Source of the DNA: Sphingobium sufflavum
GTDB taxonomy: Bacteria; Pseudomonadota; Alphaproteobacteria; Sphingomonadales; Sphingomonadaceae
Direction: 5' to 3'
NCBI RefSeq assembly: GCF_021403115.1
Contig: NZ_JAJSSH010000003.1
Location: 124,001-188,000, forward strand
Length of the DNA: 64,000 bases
Shown here: in pieces, positions 1 to 8,825 of the stretch
Layout: the number at the start of each line of letters is the position of its first letter
Position numbering within the stretch: the first letter of the stretch is position 1
The notes under the pieces: model-generated
The model's input: only the letters and a program-made list of their open reading frames with translations
Databases searched by the model: none
Told to the model about the DNA's origin: nothing
Program-made: the position numbers and the translations under genes

Positions 1-837
1 GGCCGCCACCACATCCAGCATTGCGCCATAGGCACGGGCATCCCGGCGGCAGGCGATCAACTGGATCGTGCCGCCCAGCGTCACCGTGCTGAACCGGTCG
101 GGCAGCGTGCCGCCGCGCCGGGCGAGCAGGTCGGCCATGATGGGCACGGACAGGACGGAACCGTTGCTGTGCGTCAGGAAGACGATCTCGTCCCACTCCT
201 CCTCGTCCAGCGTGGCGTGGATGCGGTCGGCGAAGCTGGCCAGCCGGGCGGTGAGCGCATCGCCCGCCGCATCGCGCGCGAGCAGGTCGTTGAAGACGAT
301 GAAGCGCAACAGCCAGAGGCTGTGCACCCGTTTCAGCAGGGTCGGCGTCACCGCGACCCCGGCGGCCAGCGCGACGGGAAAGGCGAGCCATGCCGGGATC
401 AGCAGCGACAGCAGCGTGCCCAGCACCGCCATGACGAGCAGCGGCGCGAGCAGCATCGACGCGCCGGGGTAGAAGAGGGTGACCTTGCTGCCGCCGGGCA
501 CGGCGCGCGCGGCGCGCCAGTCGATCTGGCTGATAAACCAGCCATAGGCGCGCAGGCCATGGGAGAGGAGGGTGAAGGCGCCCTTGATCCAGTGATGCCG
601 GACAAGATCGTCCCAGACCAGACATTCGAAGTCGGTGCGATAGGCGGTGCCGTCCGCCGCGCACCCGCCCTCGACCCGCCAGTGGATGTTGCCGCCGCGC
701 CGTTTGGGATCGGTGATCGTCGCGGCATCGTCGCCCGCCAGCGCCGTGACCTGCTCCGCGCACAGCCAGTGATAGAAGCGCGCGCCCCGCGGATCGAAGC
801 CGCCCAGATACAGCACTTTGCGCTTGAACATTTGCAT
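1..837 (-). CDS. Membrane-anchored serine hydrolase-like protein, 3' end outside window
   Basis: Reading the minus strand from an ATG at 837 gives an open frame of 279 codons that runs off the left edge, so the C-terminus is missing. Two adjacent hydrophobic segments (about residues 127-168) look like a membrane hairpin. They are followed by a helical stretch and then FLTHSNGSVLS (residues 220-230), where Ser224 sits in a nucleophile-elbow-like H-S-N-G turn after a beta strand, as in alpha/beta hydrolases. The order N-domain, membrane hairpin, hydrolase-like core is seen directly; the enzymatic role is inference. A second ATG at 831 is equally possible and neither has a clear ribosome site. 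It diverges from the phospholipase-like gene at 859, with only 21 bases between start codons. Confidence 0.6.
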   Translation of the reverse strand, partial: MQMFKRKVLYLGGFDPRGARFYHWLCAEQVTALAGDDAATITDPKRRGGNIHWRVEGGCAADGTAYRTDFECLVWDDLVRHHWIKGAFTLLSHGLRAYGWFISQIDWRAARAVPGGSKVTLFYPGASMLLAPLLVMAVLGTLLSLLIPAWLAFPVALAAGVAVTPTLLKRVHSLWLLRFIVFNDLLARDAAGDALTARLASFADRIHATLDEEEWDEIVFLTHSNGSVLSVPIMADLLARRGGTLPDRFSTVTLGGTIQLIACRRDARAYGAMLDVVAA

Positions 838-858
838 CGCGCGATGCTTAGCGGGGCC

Positions 859-1143
859 ATGTCTGAAAAGGAACGTCAATATTGCCTGTTCATGGACGGG
901 CGGAAGTATAACCGCAACGCCGGGTGTCGGCGCCACGACAATGCCTATGGCATCAATGGCGGCGGGCGGGAGCGGGACCGGCTGAGCGCGGACATGGCGC
1001 TGTTCCGCCACATGCGGGCGCAGCGCGACCCGATGGCCCCGGTCGTGCTGTATTTCACCCGCGTCTATGGCTGGTTCTTCTTCAACTATCATGGCTTTCC
1101 ATGGCGGGGGCAATTGGTGCGGAAGGTGTTCCCGCGCTATTGA
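859..1143 (+). CDS. Small phospholipase A2-like protein
   Basis: A 94-residue protein. Residues 23-30 read CRRHDNAY, which matches the C-x-x-H-D-x-x-Y core of secreted and prokaryotic phospholipase A2, where His and Asp form the catalytic dyad and Tyr supports it. An upstream DGRKYNR stretch could be part of the calcium-binding region, but the usual Gly-rich loop is not obvious. Aromatic residues dominate the C-terminal part (YGWFFFNYHGF). There is no signal peptide, so a secreted phospholipase is not supported. An internal ATG at 892 would still keep the dyad. The divergent partner is a membrane hydrolase-like gene. Only the motif supports the assignment. Confidence 0.55.
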   Translation: MSEKERQYCLFMDGRKYNRNAGCRRHDNAYGINGGGRERDRLSADMALFRHMRAQRDPMAPVVLYFTRVYGWFFFNYHGFPWRGQLVRKVFPRY

Positions 1144-1359
1144 CGGCGGCGGCGCAGAAGAGGCCGCCGCAGAAGATTGGGGGCCTCCTCTACATTTTGC
1201 GACAAATTCGCATTATGGCGACAAGCCCATGATACAATCGCGGCGTAGAGCCGCGGGGTGAAAGCCGGACCGTGCCCCTGTGGCCGGCCGGAACTGTGGC
1301 GGATGCACGCGCAAAGAGGCGGCATCCGGCCATCGGGGGCAATCGGGGAAGGGGTTCAG

Positions 1360-3969
1360 GTGAACAAGCTATCGTTTACGGGCGCATTGCTGGCGTCCGC
1401 CGCGCTGATGCCGCATATGGCCGTCGCGCAGGAGGGGGAGCAGCCGCTGCGCCGCGACACGTTGTCGGCGTCGGAGGATGAGGAGATCGTGGTCCAGGGC
1501 CAGCGTCCGCGCGGGTCCGTGGTCGGCGATTTCCAGCCGGAATTGACCATGAACCCCGGCGACGTCCGCGCGCTGGGCGTCAGCGATATTTCGGAACTGG
1601 TGTCCGAACTGACGCCGCAGTTGACCAGCGGCCGGGGCGGGCAGCCCGTCGTGCTGCTGGAGGGCCGCCGCGTCTCCAGCTTCCGCGAAATCGCGACCAT
1701 CCCGACCGAGGCCATCCAGCGGGTCGAGATATTGCCGGAGGAGGTCGCCCTGAAATATGGCTACCCCGCCGACCAGAAGGTGATGAACATCGTGCTGCGC
1801 CGCCGTTTCCGCGCCTTCACGCTGGAGGGCAAGGACCGGATCGCGACCGCCGGCGGCGCGAACCAGGCGGAGGGGGAGGTCGGCTTCCTCGCCATCCGCC
1901 GCAATGGCCGACTGAACCTCAACGCCGAATATCAGCGGACCGAGAGCCTGCTGGAATCGGAACGGGGTGTCGTCAACCCCGTCACCGGGGCGGACACGCG
2001 CCGCACCTCCATCCCGTCCGGCAAGCAACTGACCATCACGGGCACCTATGCCCGGCCGCTGGCGCCGTGGCTGAACAGCTCGCTCAACCTCGAACTCGTC
2101 ACCGATCAGTCGGCGGCGCTGACCGGACCGTCCCGGTTCACGGACAGCGGCGCCCTGGCGCGCAGCGGCAGCGCGCAGACCGCGCGGGTCGGCTCCACCC
2201 TGAACGCCGACGGCAAGGCGTGGCGCGGGACGCTGACCACCACTTACACCCATGATGAATCGCGCACGCTGACGCAGCGCGACTATCTATTGAACAATAT
2301 GACCGATGTTGGGCGCAGCCGTACCGATCTGGCCGCGACCGACCTGACGGTGAACGGCAATCTGCATCGCCTGCCCGCGGGCGAAATCTCGCTGACCGCG
2401 CGGATCGGCGGCAGCTATAATGGCTTCGAGTCCGAATCCACCCGCGCCACCGTCTATAATATGGCGACGCTGGACCGCTCCATCGGCGTCGGCTCGCTCA
2501 GCCTCGACCTGCCACTGGTCAAAAGCTCGTCGCCCTTCATCGGCAAGCTGTCCGCCAACGGCAATGTGGAGGTGCAGTCGCTGTCCGACTTCGGCACGAT
2601 CAAGGGCTATGGCTTCGGCCTCAACTGGCGGCCGCGCAACGGGGTGGCGCTCATCGCGTCCTTCAAGGGCGCGGAGACGGCGCCGACCGTGCAGCAACTG
2701 GGCAACCCGACCATCGTCACGCAAAATGTGCAGGTGTTCGATTACCAGAAGGGCGAGACGGTCAACATTACCCAGACCAGCGGCGGCAATCGCGGTCTGC
2801 GCGAGGCGGAGCAGAACGACATGCGGCTGGGCCTGACGCTCAAGCCGTTCGGGACGAAGACCGACCTGACCTTCAGCCTTGACTATAACCGCCGGGTGGC
2901 GCGCAACGGCGTCGGCTCCCTGCCAGGCACGACCGATGCGTCGGAAGCGGCCTTTGGCACTCGGTTCTCCGACGAGCCAAACCTGGGCCAGCGGTTCGAG
3001 CGTAACCGGGCGACGGGCGAGCTGGTCAGCATCGATACCCGTTCGATCAACATCGCCCGGCGCGAGAACAGCTCGATCCGCTGGGGCCTGAACTTCACCA
3101 AGACGCTCAAGACGCCGCAGTCGCTGATCGACGCGATGCGGGCGGAGCGGGAAAAGCGGTTCCCCAATGGCATGCCGCCCAATTTCGGGCGCGGCGGCGA
3201 GGGTGGCCCGCCCCCCGGTGAGGGCGGCGGCGAGGGCGGTCCCCGTCCCGACGGCAATCCGGGCGGCCAGCAAGGCGGGCAGCAGGGTGGCCAGTCCGGC
3301 GGCGGCACAGGCGGTTCCGCGACCAGCGCGGTCGCGGGCAGCCTGGGCGGCGGGGCGAACACTGGTGGTGCGCGGACAGGTGGCGGTGCCGGTGGTCCGG
3401 GCGGCGGCTTTGGCGGCGGACCGGGTGGCCCCGGCGGCGGTGGCGGCTTCGGCCGCGGCCCCGGTGGCGGTCCCGGTGGGGGCGGGCGCATCCAGTTCGC
3501 CGTCTATCATACCGTCAACCTGACCGACAAAGTGCGGCTGGCCGCGATGTTGCCGGAACTCAACCTGCTGAACGGCGATACGCTGGGCGAGCGGGCGGGC
3601 CAGCCCCGGCACGAGATCGAGGTGCAGAGCGGCTTCTCACAGGCCGGGTTCGGCGCGCGGCTGACCGGCAAATGGGAGGGCGCGACGCGGGTGGTCGGCA
3701 CGGCGGGCACGCCCACGTCGAACCTGCGCTTCTCCAGCCTGGCGACGTTCAACCTGCGCCTGTTCGCCAATCTGGGCGCGCGGCCGGAGCTGGTCGGCAA
3801 GATGCCGTGGCTGCGCGGTGCGCGGATACAGCTGGGCGTGAACAATATCTTCAACACGCGCCAGAGTGTGACGGACGGGACCGGCGCGACGCCGCTGGCC
3901 TATCGTCCGGGGCTGGTCGACCCGCTGGGCCGCACGATCACCCTGTCGCTGCGCAAGCAATTGTTCTGA
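1360..3969 (+). CDS. TonB-dependent receptor with long Gly-rich insert
   Basis: An outer-membrane receptor-type protein of 869 residues starting at GTG 1360, behind GGGGAAGGGG; the in-frame ATG at 1258 has no comparable site and would precede the signal peptide. The signal sequence (LSFTGALLASAALMPHMAVAQ region) is followed by EEIVVQGQRPRG, typical of sphingomonad receptors, then a plug-like region with the VLLEGRRVSSF loop and IQRVEILPEEVALKYGYPA. Long alternating beta-strand segments follow, and the end is LSLRKQLF with terminal Phe. Residues about 604-710 are almost entirely Gly with Pro, Gln and Ser, an unusual insert for a barrel, after which strands resume. The substrate is unknown. A hairpin terminator follows the stop codon. 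Confidence 0.85.
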   Translation: MNKLSFTGALLASAALMPHMAVAQEGEQPLRRDTLSASEDEEIVVQGQRPRGSVVGDFQPELTMNPGDVRALGVSDISELVSELTPQLTSGRGGQPVVLLEGRRVSSFREIATIPTEAIQRVEILPEEVALKYGYPADQKVMNIVLRRRFRAFTLEGKDRIATAGGANQAEGEVGFLAIRRNGRLNLNAEYQRTESLLESERGVVNPVTGADTRRTSIPSGKQLTITGTYARPLAPWLNSSLNLELVTDQSAALTGPSRFTDSGALARSGSAQTARVGSTLNADGKAWRGTLTTTYTHDESRTLTQRDYLLNNMTDVGRSRTDLAATDLTVNGNLHRLPAGEISLTARIGGSYNGFESESTRATVYNMATLDRSIGVGSLSLDLPLVKSSSPFIGKLSANGNVEVQSLSDFGTIKGYGFGLNWRPRNGVALIASFKGAETAPTVQQLGNPTIVTQNVQVFDYQKGETVNITQTSGGNRGLREAEQNDMRLGLTLKPFGTKTDLTFSLDYNRRVARNGVGSLPGTTDASEAAFGTRFSDEPNLGQRFERNRATGELVSIDTRSINIARRENSSIRWGLNFTKTLKTPQSLIDAMRAEREKRFPNGMPPNFGRGGEGGPPPGEGGGEGGPRPDGNPGGQQGGQQGGQSGGGTGGSATSAVAGSLGGGANTGGARTGGGAGGPGGGFGGGPGGPGGGGGFGRGPGGGPGGGGRIQFAVYHTVNLTDKVRLAAMLPELNLLNGDTLGERAGQPRHEIEVQSGFSQAGFGARLTGKWEGATRVVGTAGTPTSNLRFSSLATFNLRLFANLGARPELVGKMPWLRGARIQLGVNNIFNTRQSVTDGTGATPLAYRPGLVDPLGRTITLSLRKQLF

Positions 3970-3977
3970 TGGGGCAT

Positions 3978-4010
3978 CCCCTCTCCGGCTCTGGTCGGGG
4001 AGGGGGTTTT
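3978..4010 (+). terminator. Rho-independent terminator after TonB receptor gene
   Basis: CCCCTCTCC (3978-3986) pairs with GGGGAGGGG (3998-4006) through eight Watson-Crick pairs and one G-T wobble, followed directly by TTTT. It begins nine bases after the receptor stop codon. Confidence 0.7.
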
Positions 4011-4157
4011 GCTGGATATTGGTCACCCGTCACCCGGATTAGGTCCGGCGTGATGGCAGGGGCGGTTGTCCGCCCCGCCCGCTTCAGCGGCGCGGCGGCG
4101 GGCGGAAACGACAGGGGAATTCTCCCCCGCGTCCGTCCCGATCAGCCCTGACGGTCC

Positions 4158-6923
4158 CTAGCCGAAGGCCCCGAACACATTGGCCACCGCGCTGGTGATC
4201 TGGCGGACCAGCATGTCGGCCTGCTCGATGGGGTCGATCAGGCGGGCGCGGATGTCGGAATAGGGCTGGCCGGGGCGGTCGGGATAGTCGCTCGGCTCCT
4301 CCACCGAGAAATCGCCCTGTTCCGGCGCGGAGATGGGATAGGCGCGGCGCAACTGCGCCACCGCTTCCTCCGTCCGCAGCGCGAAGACCATGTTGATGAC
4401 GTCGTCGCGGCTGATGTCGTTGGAGCGGGCGAAGGCGGGCACCTGCACCACATGCAGGAACATATGCTGGATCAGCGCGACGCGCAGCGAATGGAGCACG
4501 CCCAGCGACCGCCGCACCGCCTCGCGCCGGTCGTCCGGCTCATAGACGGGCAGCAGAGCGAGCAGGCTGTGCAGTTTCGTCCCGTCCACCCGCAAGCGCG
4601 AGGCGAGGCGGCGATATTCGCCCGCCCGGTCGTCCGACTCCAGCCGCTCCGCCAGCGCCAGGCAGGCGGCGGACAGATGCGGCTCCATGTCGCGATAGGG
4701 GCGGCTGGCCCAATAGGCGGAGTTGAACAATTCGCCATAGGCCGCAACCGTCTTGATGCTGGACAGGCGGTTGGCGGCGCGCAGCAGGCCGATGATCTGC
4801 CGCCCGCGCACGGATTCGCCCAGCAGGGAGGCGATCAGTTCCGTCTCCTCGCCCGACGCCGTGCCGACGCCCGCGATGATGTTGATCGGATAGCCGAGTT
4901 GCTGGAGGATGGCGTTGTGCGGGATAGCCCGGATCTGGCGCAGGCCCATCTCCCGCTCCGCCGCGAGGTCGGACTGGCGGCGGGACTTGCGCGAGCCGGT
5001 CTGGGGCAGCAGCGACAGGCCGAACGCCGTGATCGAACGGGCATAGCTGCGCCATTCGAGGAAAGTCGTCTGCACCGTGCGGATTGAGCGGTAGAAGTCG
5101 AGGGAGACGTCGGTCCGTTCGTAGAAGGGGTCGGACTCCGGCGCCTTGATGGCGAAATGCGCCTCTGCGATGCGGGTCAGCGTCGCCAGCGCAATCTCCG
5201 GCGCCTTGAAATAGAGGAAGCCGTCGCCGCCCTGGAAACTGACCTCCGTTTCCAGCGGTACCGCGCGCCGGGCGAACTGGTCGCGCGCCCAATGGCTCAT
5301 CGGCCAGGTCAGCCGGTCGGCGATGCTGCCGGGATAGCCGCCGCGCCCCATGCTCTCGCCATGGGTGTTGAAGATGAGGGCGGAGACGCGCTCCAGCCCG
5401 TTCTTCTCCATCGCGCGGGCCAGCCGCCCCTGCAACCGTTCCAGCGCCAGCGCGGCCGGTATCTGCCCCACGAAACGCCCGGCGTCCGAATAGCCGGTCT
5501 GGATCGCCACGCGCCCGCGCAGGCGGGCATAGTCGCGATAGACAGGTTCCGCGAGGAGGGCGTCGAGGAAGCGGCCGCCATGTTCCAGTGCGGTCTGCGT
5601 CTCGAACAGGGGGGACACGTCCACCTTGTCGTCGATGCCGAACAGCTTGGCGAAATAGAGGGCCGCCATGACCGTCTGCGGGTCTTCGCACTCCGCGATC
5701 AGCAGGCGGATCGGCGCGTCGCCGTCAATATGGTGCAGGATCTGCGCCATGGTGATGAACTGGCGCAGCGCGGTCGTCGTCTCGATCGCCAGCGCGGCGA
5801 AATTGGTGCGAAGCGGCTTCGCCTTCTTGATCTCGTCGCGCAGCAGGCTGAGCGCGGTGCCGCTGGCGAGGTCCAGCGTGCCGTCCGGGTCGATGCGGGT
5901 GCGGATCGCGTTATGCAGTTGCGATGCGTTCATGCGGAAATGAATCCAGCCCATGCCCAGCCCGTCCGCGCGCATGGAGGCGGCGAGGGTCAGCAGGCCC
6001 TTGGCATCGTGCAGATCGGCGCGCTTGGAGCGTTCCTCCAGCAGGTCGATGATCGGGTCGAGCGACAGCAGCTTGTCGGGATGGGCGGCGGTCAGCGCGT
6101 TGGCGGCGGTGGACAGGTCGCGCGGGTCGTCGAGGTTCCCCTCGAAATGGGCGGCCATGGTGAGGCTGTAGGTGGCGGCGGCCTCCAGCCGGCCCGTGAT
6201 CTCCGCCAGCCCCAGCGCGCGGGCGCCGTCGGCATAGCCGGTCAGGCGCATCGCCTTTTCACGCAGGCGAAACAGCGTGTTGGTCTGCCAGTTGAGGTCG
6301 GTGCGCCCGTCCATGTCATAGCCGATCCAGGTCGCGAAGCGGAAGGGCATGGGTTTCAGGTCGCGCCAGTCCTGCGGCCATTTTGTGGCGGCGACGTCGA
6401 ACAGGACGCGGAGCAGGGCGTCGCGGCCCTTGTGCGCGTTGGTCAGCGCGGCCATCGCCTGGCGATGTTCATCCTCCAGCGCGATGGCGGGGCGCGGACC
6501 GTCGGAGGCGGGGATGGCGGCGTCGGGCGCGCCGGACAGGACGGCGGCGGCGACGCCGTCGCTCTGCGCCTCGGTCAATAGGAAGGTGGGATGGCCGGTA
6601 TAGACGGCGTGCAATATGGGGTGCGCCCATTTGCGCGCGAAGGCGGAAAAGCCGTTGGCGTCCTTTTCCGCGACGGTGCGGAAGGCGGCGAGATTATCGT
6701 CCCAACCGATCGGCGAGAGTTTCTCGCGCAAGGTGGCGGCCCTGTCGCGCAACGTCTCCTGCTCCAGAACATTGACCAGTTCGCCGAGCTGGGCGAGGGT
6801 AATCTTGCCCGCTTCCAGATCGCGCGACAGCTCCAGCCCCAGTTGGAAAACCGGGTTATAGAGCGGTGTCTGCGTTGTCAGCGCATGGAGTTGCTGGAGA
6901 CGATCGCGCAGGGCCGCGATCAT
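4158..6923 (-). CDS. Phosphoenolpyruvate carboxylase family protein, divergent active site
   Basis: A 921-residue protein, close to the family's usual length. It aligns by motif with PEP carboxylase: YTGHPTFLL (His111) for T-A-H-P-T-E, IGYDMDGR for G-G-D-R-D-G, PLFET (Glu441), GYSDAGRFVG (Asp480) for G-Y-S-D-S-x-K-D-x-G, HGESMGRGG (Arg527) for H-G-R-G-G-x-x-G-R-G-G, GSRKSRR and RAIP. Equivalents of the catalytic His, metal-binding Glu and Asp, and second GRGG arginine remain. The lysine of the GYSD loop is Arg483 and the first H-G-R-G-G half is altered. The start at 6923 was chosen because ATG overlaps the eda stop codon as ATGA; the longer frame would run into eda. It is last in the glk-eda unit. 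Anaplerotic CO2 fixation onto PEP is the family role; activity here is uncertain. Confidence 0.75.
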   Translation of the reverse strand: MIAALRDRLQQLHALTTQTPLYNPVFQLGLELSRDLEAGKITLAQLGELVNVLEQETLRDRAATLREKLSPIGWDDNLAAFRTVAEKDANGFSAFARKWAHPILHAVYTGHPTFLLTEAQSDGVAAAVLSGAPDAAIPASDGPRPAIALEDEHRQAMAALTNAHKGRDALLRVLFDVAATKWPQDWRDLKPMPFRFATWIGYDMDGRTDLNWQTNTLFRLREKAMRLTGYADGARALGLAEITGRLEAAATYSLTMAAHFEGNLDDPRDLSTAANALTAAHPDKLLSLDPIIDLLEERSKRADLHDAKGLLTLAASMRADGLGMGWIHFRMNASQLHNAIRTRIDPDGTLDLASGTALSLLRDEIKKAKPLRTNFAALAIETTTALRQFITMAQILHHIDGDAPIRLLIAECEDPQTVMAALYFAKLFGIDDKVDVSPLFETQTALEHGGRFLDALLAEPVYRDYARLRGRVAIQTGYSDAGRFVGQIPAALALERLQGRLARAMEKNGLERVSALIFNTHGESMGRGGYPGSIADRLTWPMSHWARDQFARRAVPLETEVSFQGGDGFLYFKAPEIALATLTRIAEAHFAIKAPESDPFYERTDVSLDFYRSIRTVQTTFLEWRSYARSITAFGLSLLPQTGSRKSRRQSDLAAEREMGLRQIRAIPHNAILQQLGYPINIIAGVGTASGEETELIASLLGESVRGRQIIGLLRAANRLSSIKTVAAYGELFNSAYWASRPYRDMEPHLSAACLALAERLESDDRAGEYRRLASRLRVDGTKLHSLLALLPVYEPDDRREAVRRSLGVLHSLRVALIQHMFLHVVQVPAFARSNDISRDDVINMVFALRTEEAVAQLRRAYPISAPEQGDFSVEEPSDYPDRPGQPYSDIRARLIDPIEQADMLVRQITSAVANVFGAFG

Positions 6924-7546
6924 CGGGCCAGCCCCGCGGCGGCGCGGGCCGCAACCTCGATACGGATCGGGTCCGGCGGTCCCTTGGGCACCAGCCAGCT
7001 GCCGCCGACGCACAGCACGGGTTCGACGGCCAGCCAGTCCGGCGCCGTTTCCGGGGTGATGCCGCCGGTCGGGCAGAATTTGATGTTGCCGAACGGCCCG
7101 GCCAGCGCCTTGAGCGCCGGGATGCCGCCGCTGGTCGATGCGGGAAAGAATTTGAAGTGGGTGAGGCCGAGGTCGAGGCCAAGCATGATGTCGCTGGCGT
7201 TGGCCGTGCCGGGCAGGAAGGGGATGCCGCTGGCGACCGCTTCCTTGCCCAGCGAGGGGGTCAGGCCGGGGGAGACGATGAACTCCGCCCCCGCCTCCAG
7301 CGAGGCGTCGAGGTCGGCCGCGTTCAGCACGGTGCCCGCGCCGACGATGGCGCCGGGCACATCCTTCATCAACCGGATCGCCTCCAGCCCGGCGGGGGTG
7401 CGCAGAGTGACCTCCAGCACCTTAAGCCCGCCCGCGACCAGCGCCTGCGCCATGGGGATGGCATGGGCCACATCCTCGATCACGATGACCGGGATGACGG
7501 GCGCGGTGCGCATGATGGTTTCGATTGGCTTGATGGCGGCGGTCAT
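6920..7546 (-). CDS. eda: 2-keto-3-deoxy-6-phosphogluconate (KDPG) aldolase
   Basis: A 208-residue class I aldolase of normal length. It cleaves KDPG to pyruvate and glyceraldehyde-3-phosphate, the last step of the Entner-Doudoroff pathway, in the cytoplasm. Visible family motifs are PVIVI, GGLKVLEVTLRTP with the catalytic glutamate, GAGTVLN, the Schiff-base lysine in HFKFFPAS, and the phosphate-binding PTGGI. It overlaps glk upstream and the PEP-carboxylase-like gene downstream, each by ATGA, so the three are probably translated from one message. The neighbours fit glucose phosphorylation feeding the pathway. No edd or zwf is in the window. Confidence 0.93.
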   Translation of the reverse strand: MTAAIKPIETIMRTAPVIPVIVIEDVAHAIPMAQALVAGGLKVLEVTLRTPAGLEAIRLMKDVPGAIVGAGTVLNAADLDASLEAGAEFIVSPGLTPSLGKEAVASGIPFLPGTANASDIMLGLDLGLTHFKFFPASTSGGIPALKALAGPFGNIKFCPTGGITPETAPDWLAVEPVLCVGGSWLVPKGPPDPIRIEVAARAAAGLAR

Positions 7547-8574
7547 GCCGTTTCCCTTGCAAAGGCGGCAGCGGCGCCGAACAGGCCCGGTTGCGGATGG
7601 GTGATGAGTTTGACGGGCATCGCGGCCATCATGGCCTCGAACCGGCCCTTGGCGCGAAAACGGTCGGCAAAGCCGGAGCGGACGAGATTGTCGCGGATGC
7701 GCTGGCCGAGGCCGCCCGCGATGACGACGGCCGATCCGCCCTGCGCCAGCGCGATGTCGCCCGCGGCGCTGCCCAGCGAGAGGCAGAAGCGTTCGACGGC
7801 GGCGGCGGCAAGGCTGTCCTCGCCGGTCATACCCAGCTTCCAGATCGTCTTGTCATCCCGCAGTTGCACAGGGCGCCCCTCAATGACTGCCAACGCCTCG
7901 TAAATCTCCACTATTCCTGGTCCCGAAACAACCCGTTCGACCGACACGCGGCGATATTTTTTTCGCAGTCGCGAAAGGATTGAATCTTCAATGGGATCGA
8001 GCGGCGGGAAGTCGAGATGGCCGCCCTCTGTCGCCTGAACCCGATACTGGTCGCCATCGCGCCAGATGTGCGCGACGCCCAGGCCGGTGCCAGGACCGAC
8101 GATGCTGATCGTGCCGGTTTCGGGCAGCGGCACGTCCGGCCCGCACAGGGTCGCGAAGTGGGAAGGGTCCGCCTGCGCCACGGCATGGCCGATCGCCTCG
8201 AAATCATTGACCAGCGTGAAACGGTCGATGTCCAGCTCCTCGCGCAGGGAGGCGGGGCGGATCACCCAGGGGTTGTTGGTGAAGCGGATCGTCTCGCCGC
8301 GCACCGGCCCGGCGATGGCGATGGCGACCGCGCGGGGCAGGGGCGTGCCCACCGTCTCCGCGAATTTCTCCCACGCGGTGCGGAAGGTCGCATGGTCGGC
8401 GGTGTGCAGCGTGACCGGATCGTCGAGCGAGACGACGCGGCCGCCCTTTACCGCCGCCAGCGCAAAGCGGGCGTTGGTGCCACCGATGTCGAGCGCGACG
8501 AGGGGCGTCGCGCCGTCCGTCCCTGATGCCGTACCCGGTGCTGCCCCCGATGCCGTCCGTTGTGAATCTGTCAT
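7543..8574 (-). CDS. glk: Glucokinase
   Basis: A 343-residue hexokinase-fold kinase that phosphorylates glucose with ATP. The bacterial glucokinase pattern is clear: VALDIGGTNARFAL (phosphate 1 loop), FTNNPWVI, LVNDFEAIGHAV with the catalytic aspartate, GPGTGLGVA, EGGHLDFPP and VVIAGGLG. The start at 8574 (MTDSQR) was preferred over a much longer frame because the extra N-terminus is low-complexity and unrelated to the family. The first about 20 residues (Ala/Gly/Thr-rich) look like a lineage extension. It is first in an overlapping unit with eda and the PEP-carboxylase-like gene. Its promoter should lie in the 250-base gap before the divergent VOC gene. Confidence 0.92.
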   Translation of the reverse strand: MTDSQRTASGAAPGTASGTDGATPLVALDIGGTNARFALAAVKGGRVVSLDDPVTLHTADHATFRTAWEKFAETVGTPLPRAVAIAIAGPVRGETIRFTNNPWVIRPASLREELDIDRFTLVNDFEAIGHAVAQADPSHFATLCGPDVPLPETGTISIVGPGTGLGVAHIWRDGDQYRVQATEGGHLDFPPLDPIEDSILSRLRKKYRRVSVERVVSGPGIVEIYEALAVIEGRPVQLRDDKTIWKLGMTGEDSLAAAAVERFCLSLGSAAGDIALAQGGSAVVIAGGLGQRIRDNLVRSGFADRFRAKGRFEAMMAAMPVKLITHPQPGLFGAAAAFARETA

Positions 8575-8825
8575 TGAAACCCGTTCTGCATGATCGTGCC
8601 TGTCCTCTATGCCGCGTGTCGGGCGTCCGGTCAGTTGGAAAATAGAGTTCCGGGTGCAACGTTCCGTCGGAGGGGAAGGGCGCGCCGGTGCAGGGGCGGG
8701 TGATAACGCCGGCCAATGGTCCCTCGCTGCGTGGCGACAATGCTGTACCGGCAAGCGCGTGCGCCCGATATTGCCCTGCCCCGGCGGCCACGCCATCCTG
8801 CCGCAAAAGCTGACGGGAGAGAGCG

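Noticed and set aside
2287..3612. 441-codon minus-strand open frame within the TonB receptor gene
   Set aside because: It is Ala/Arg/Gly-rich shadow sequence, partly from the Gly-rich insert, with no ribosome site.
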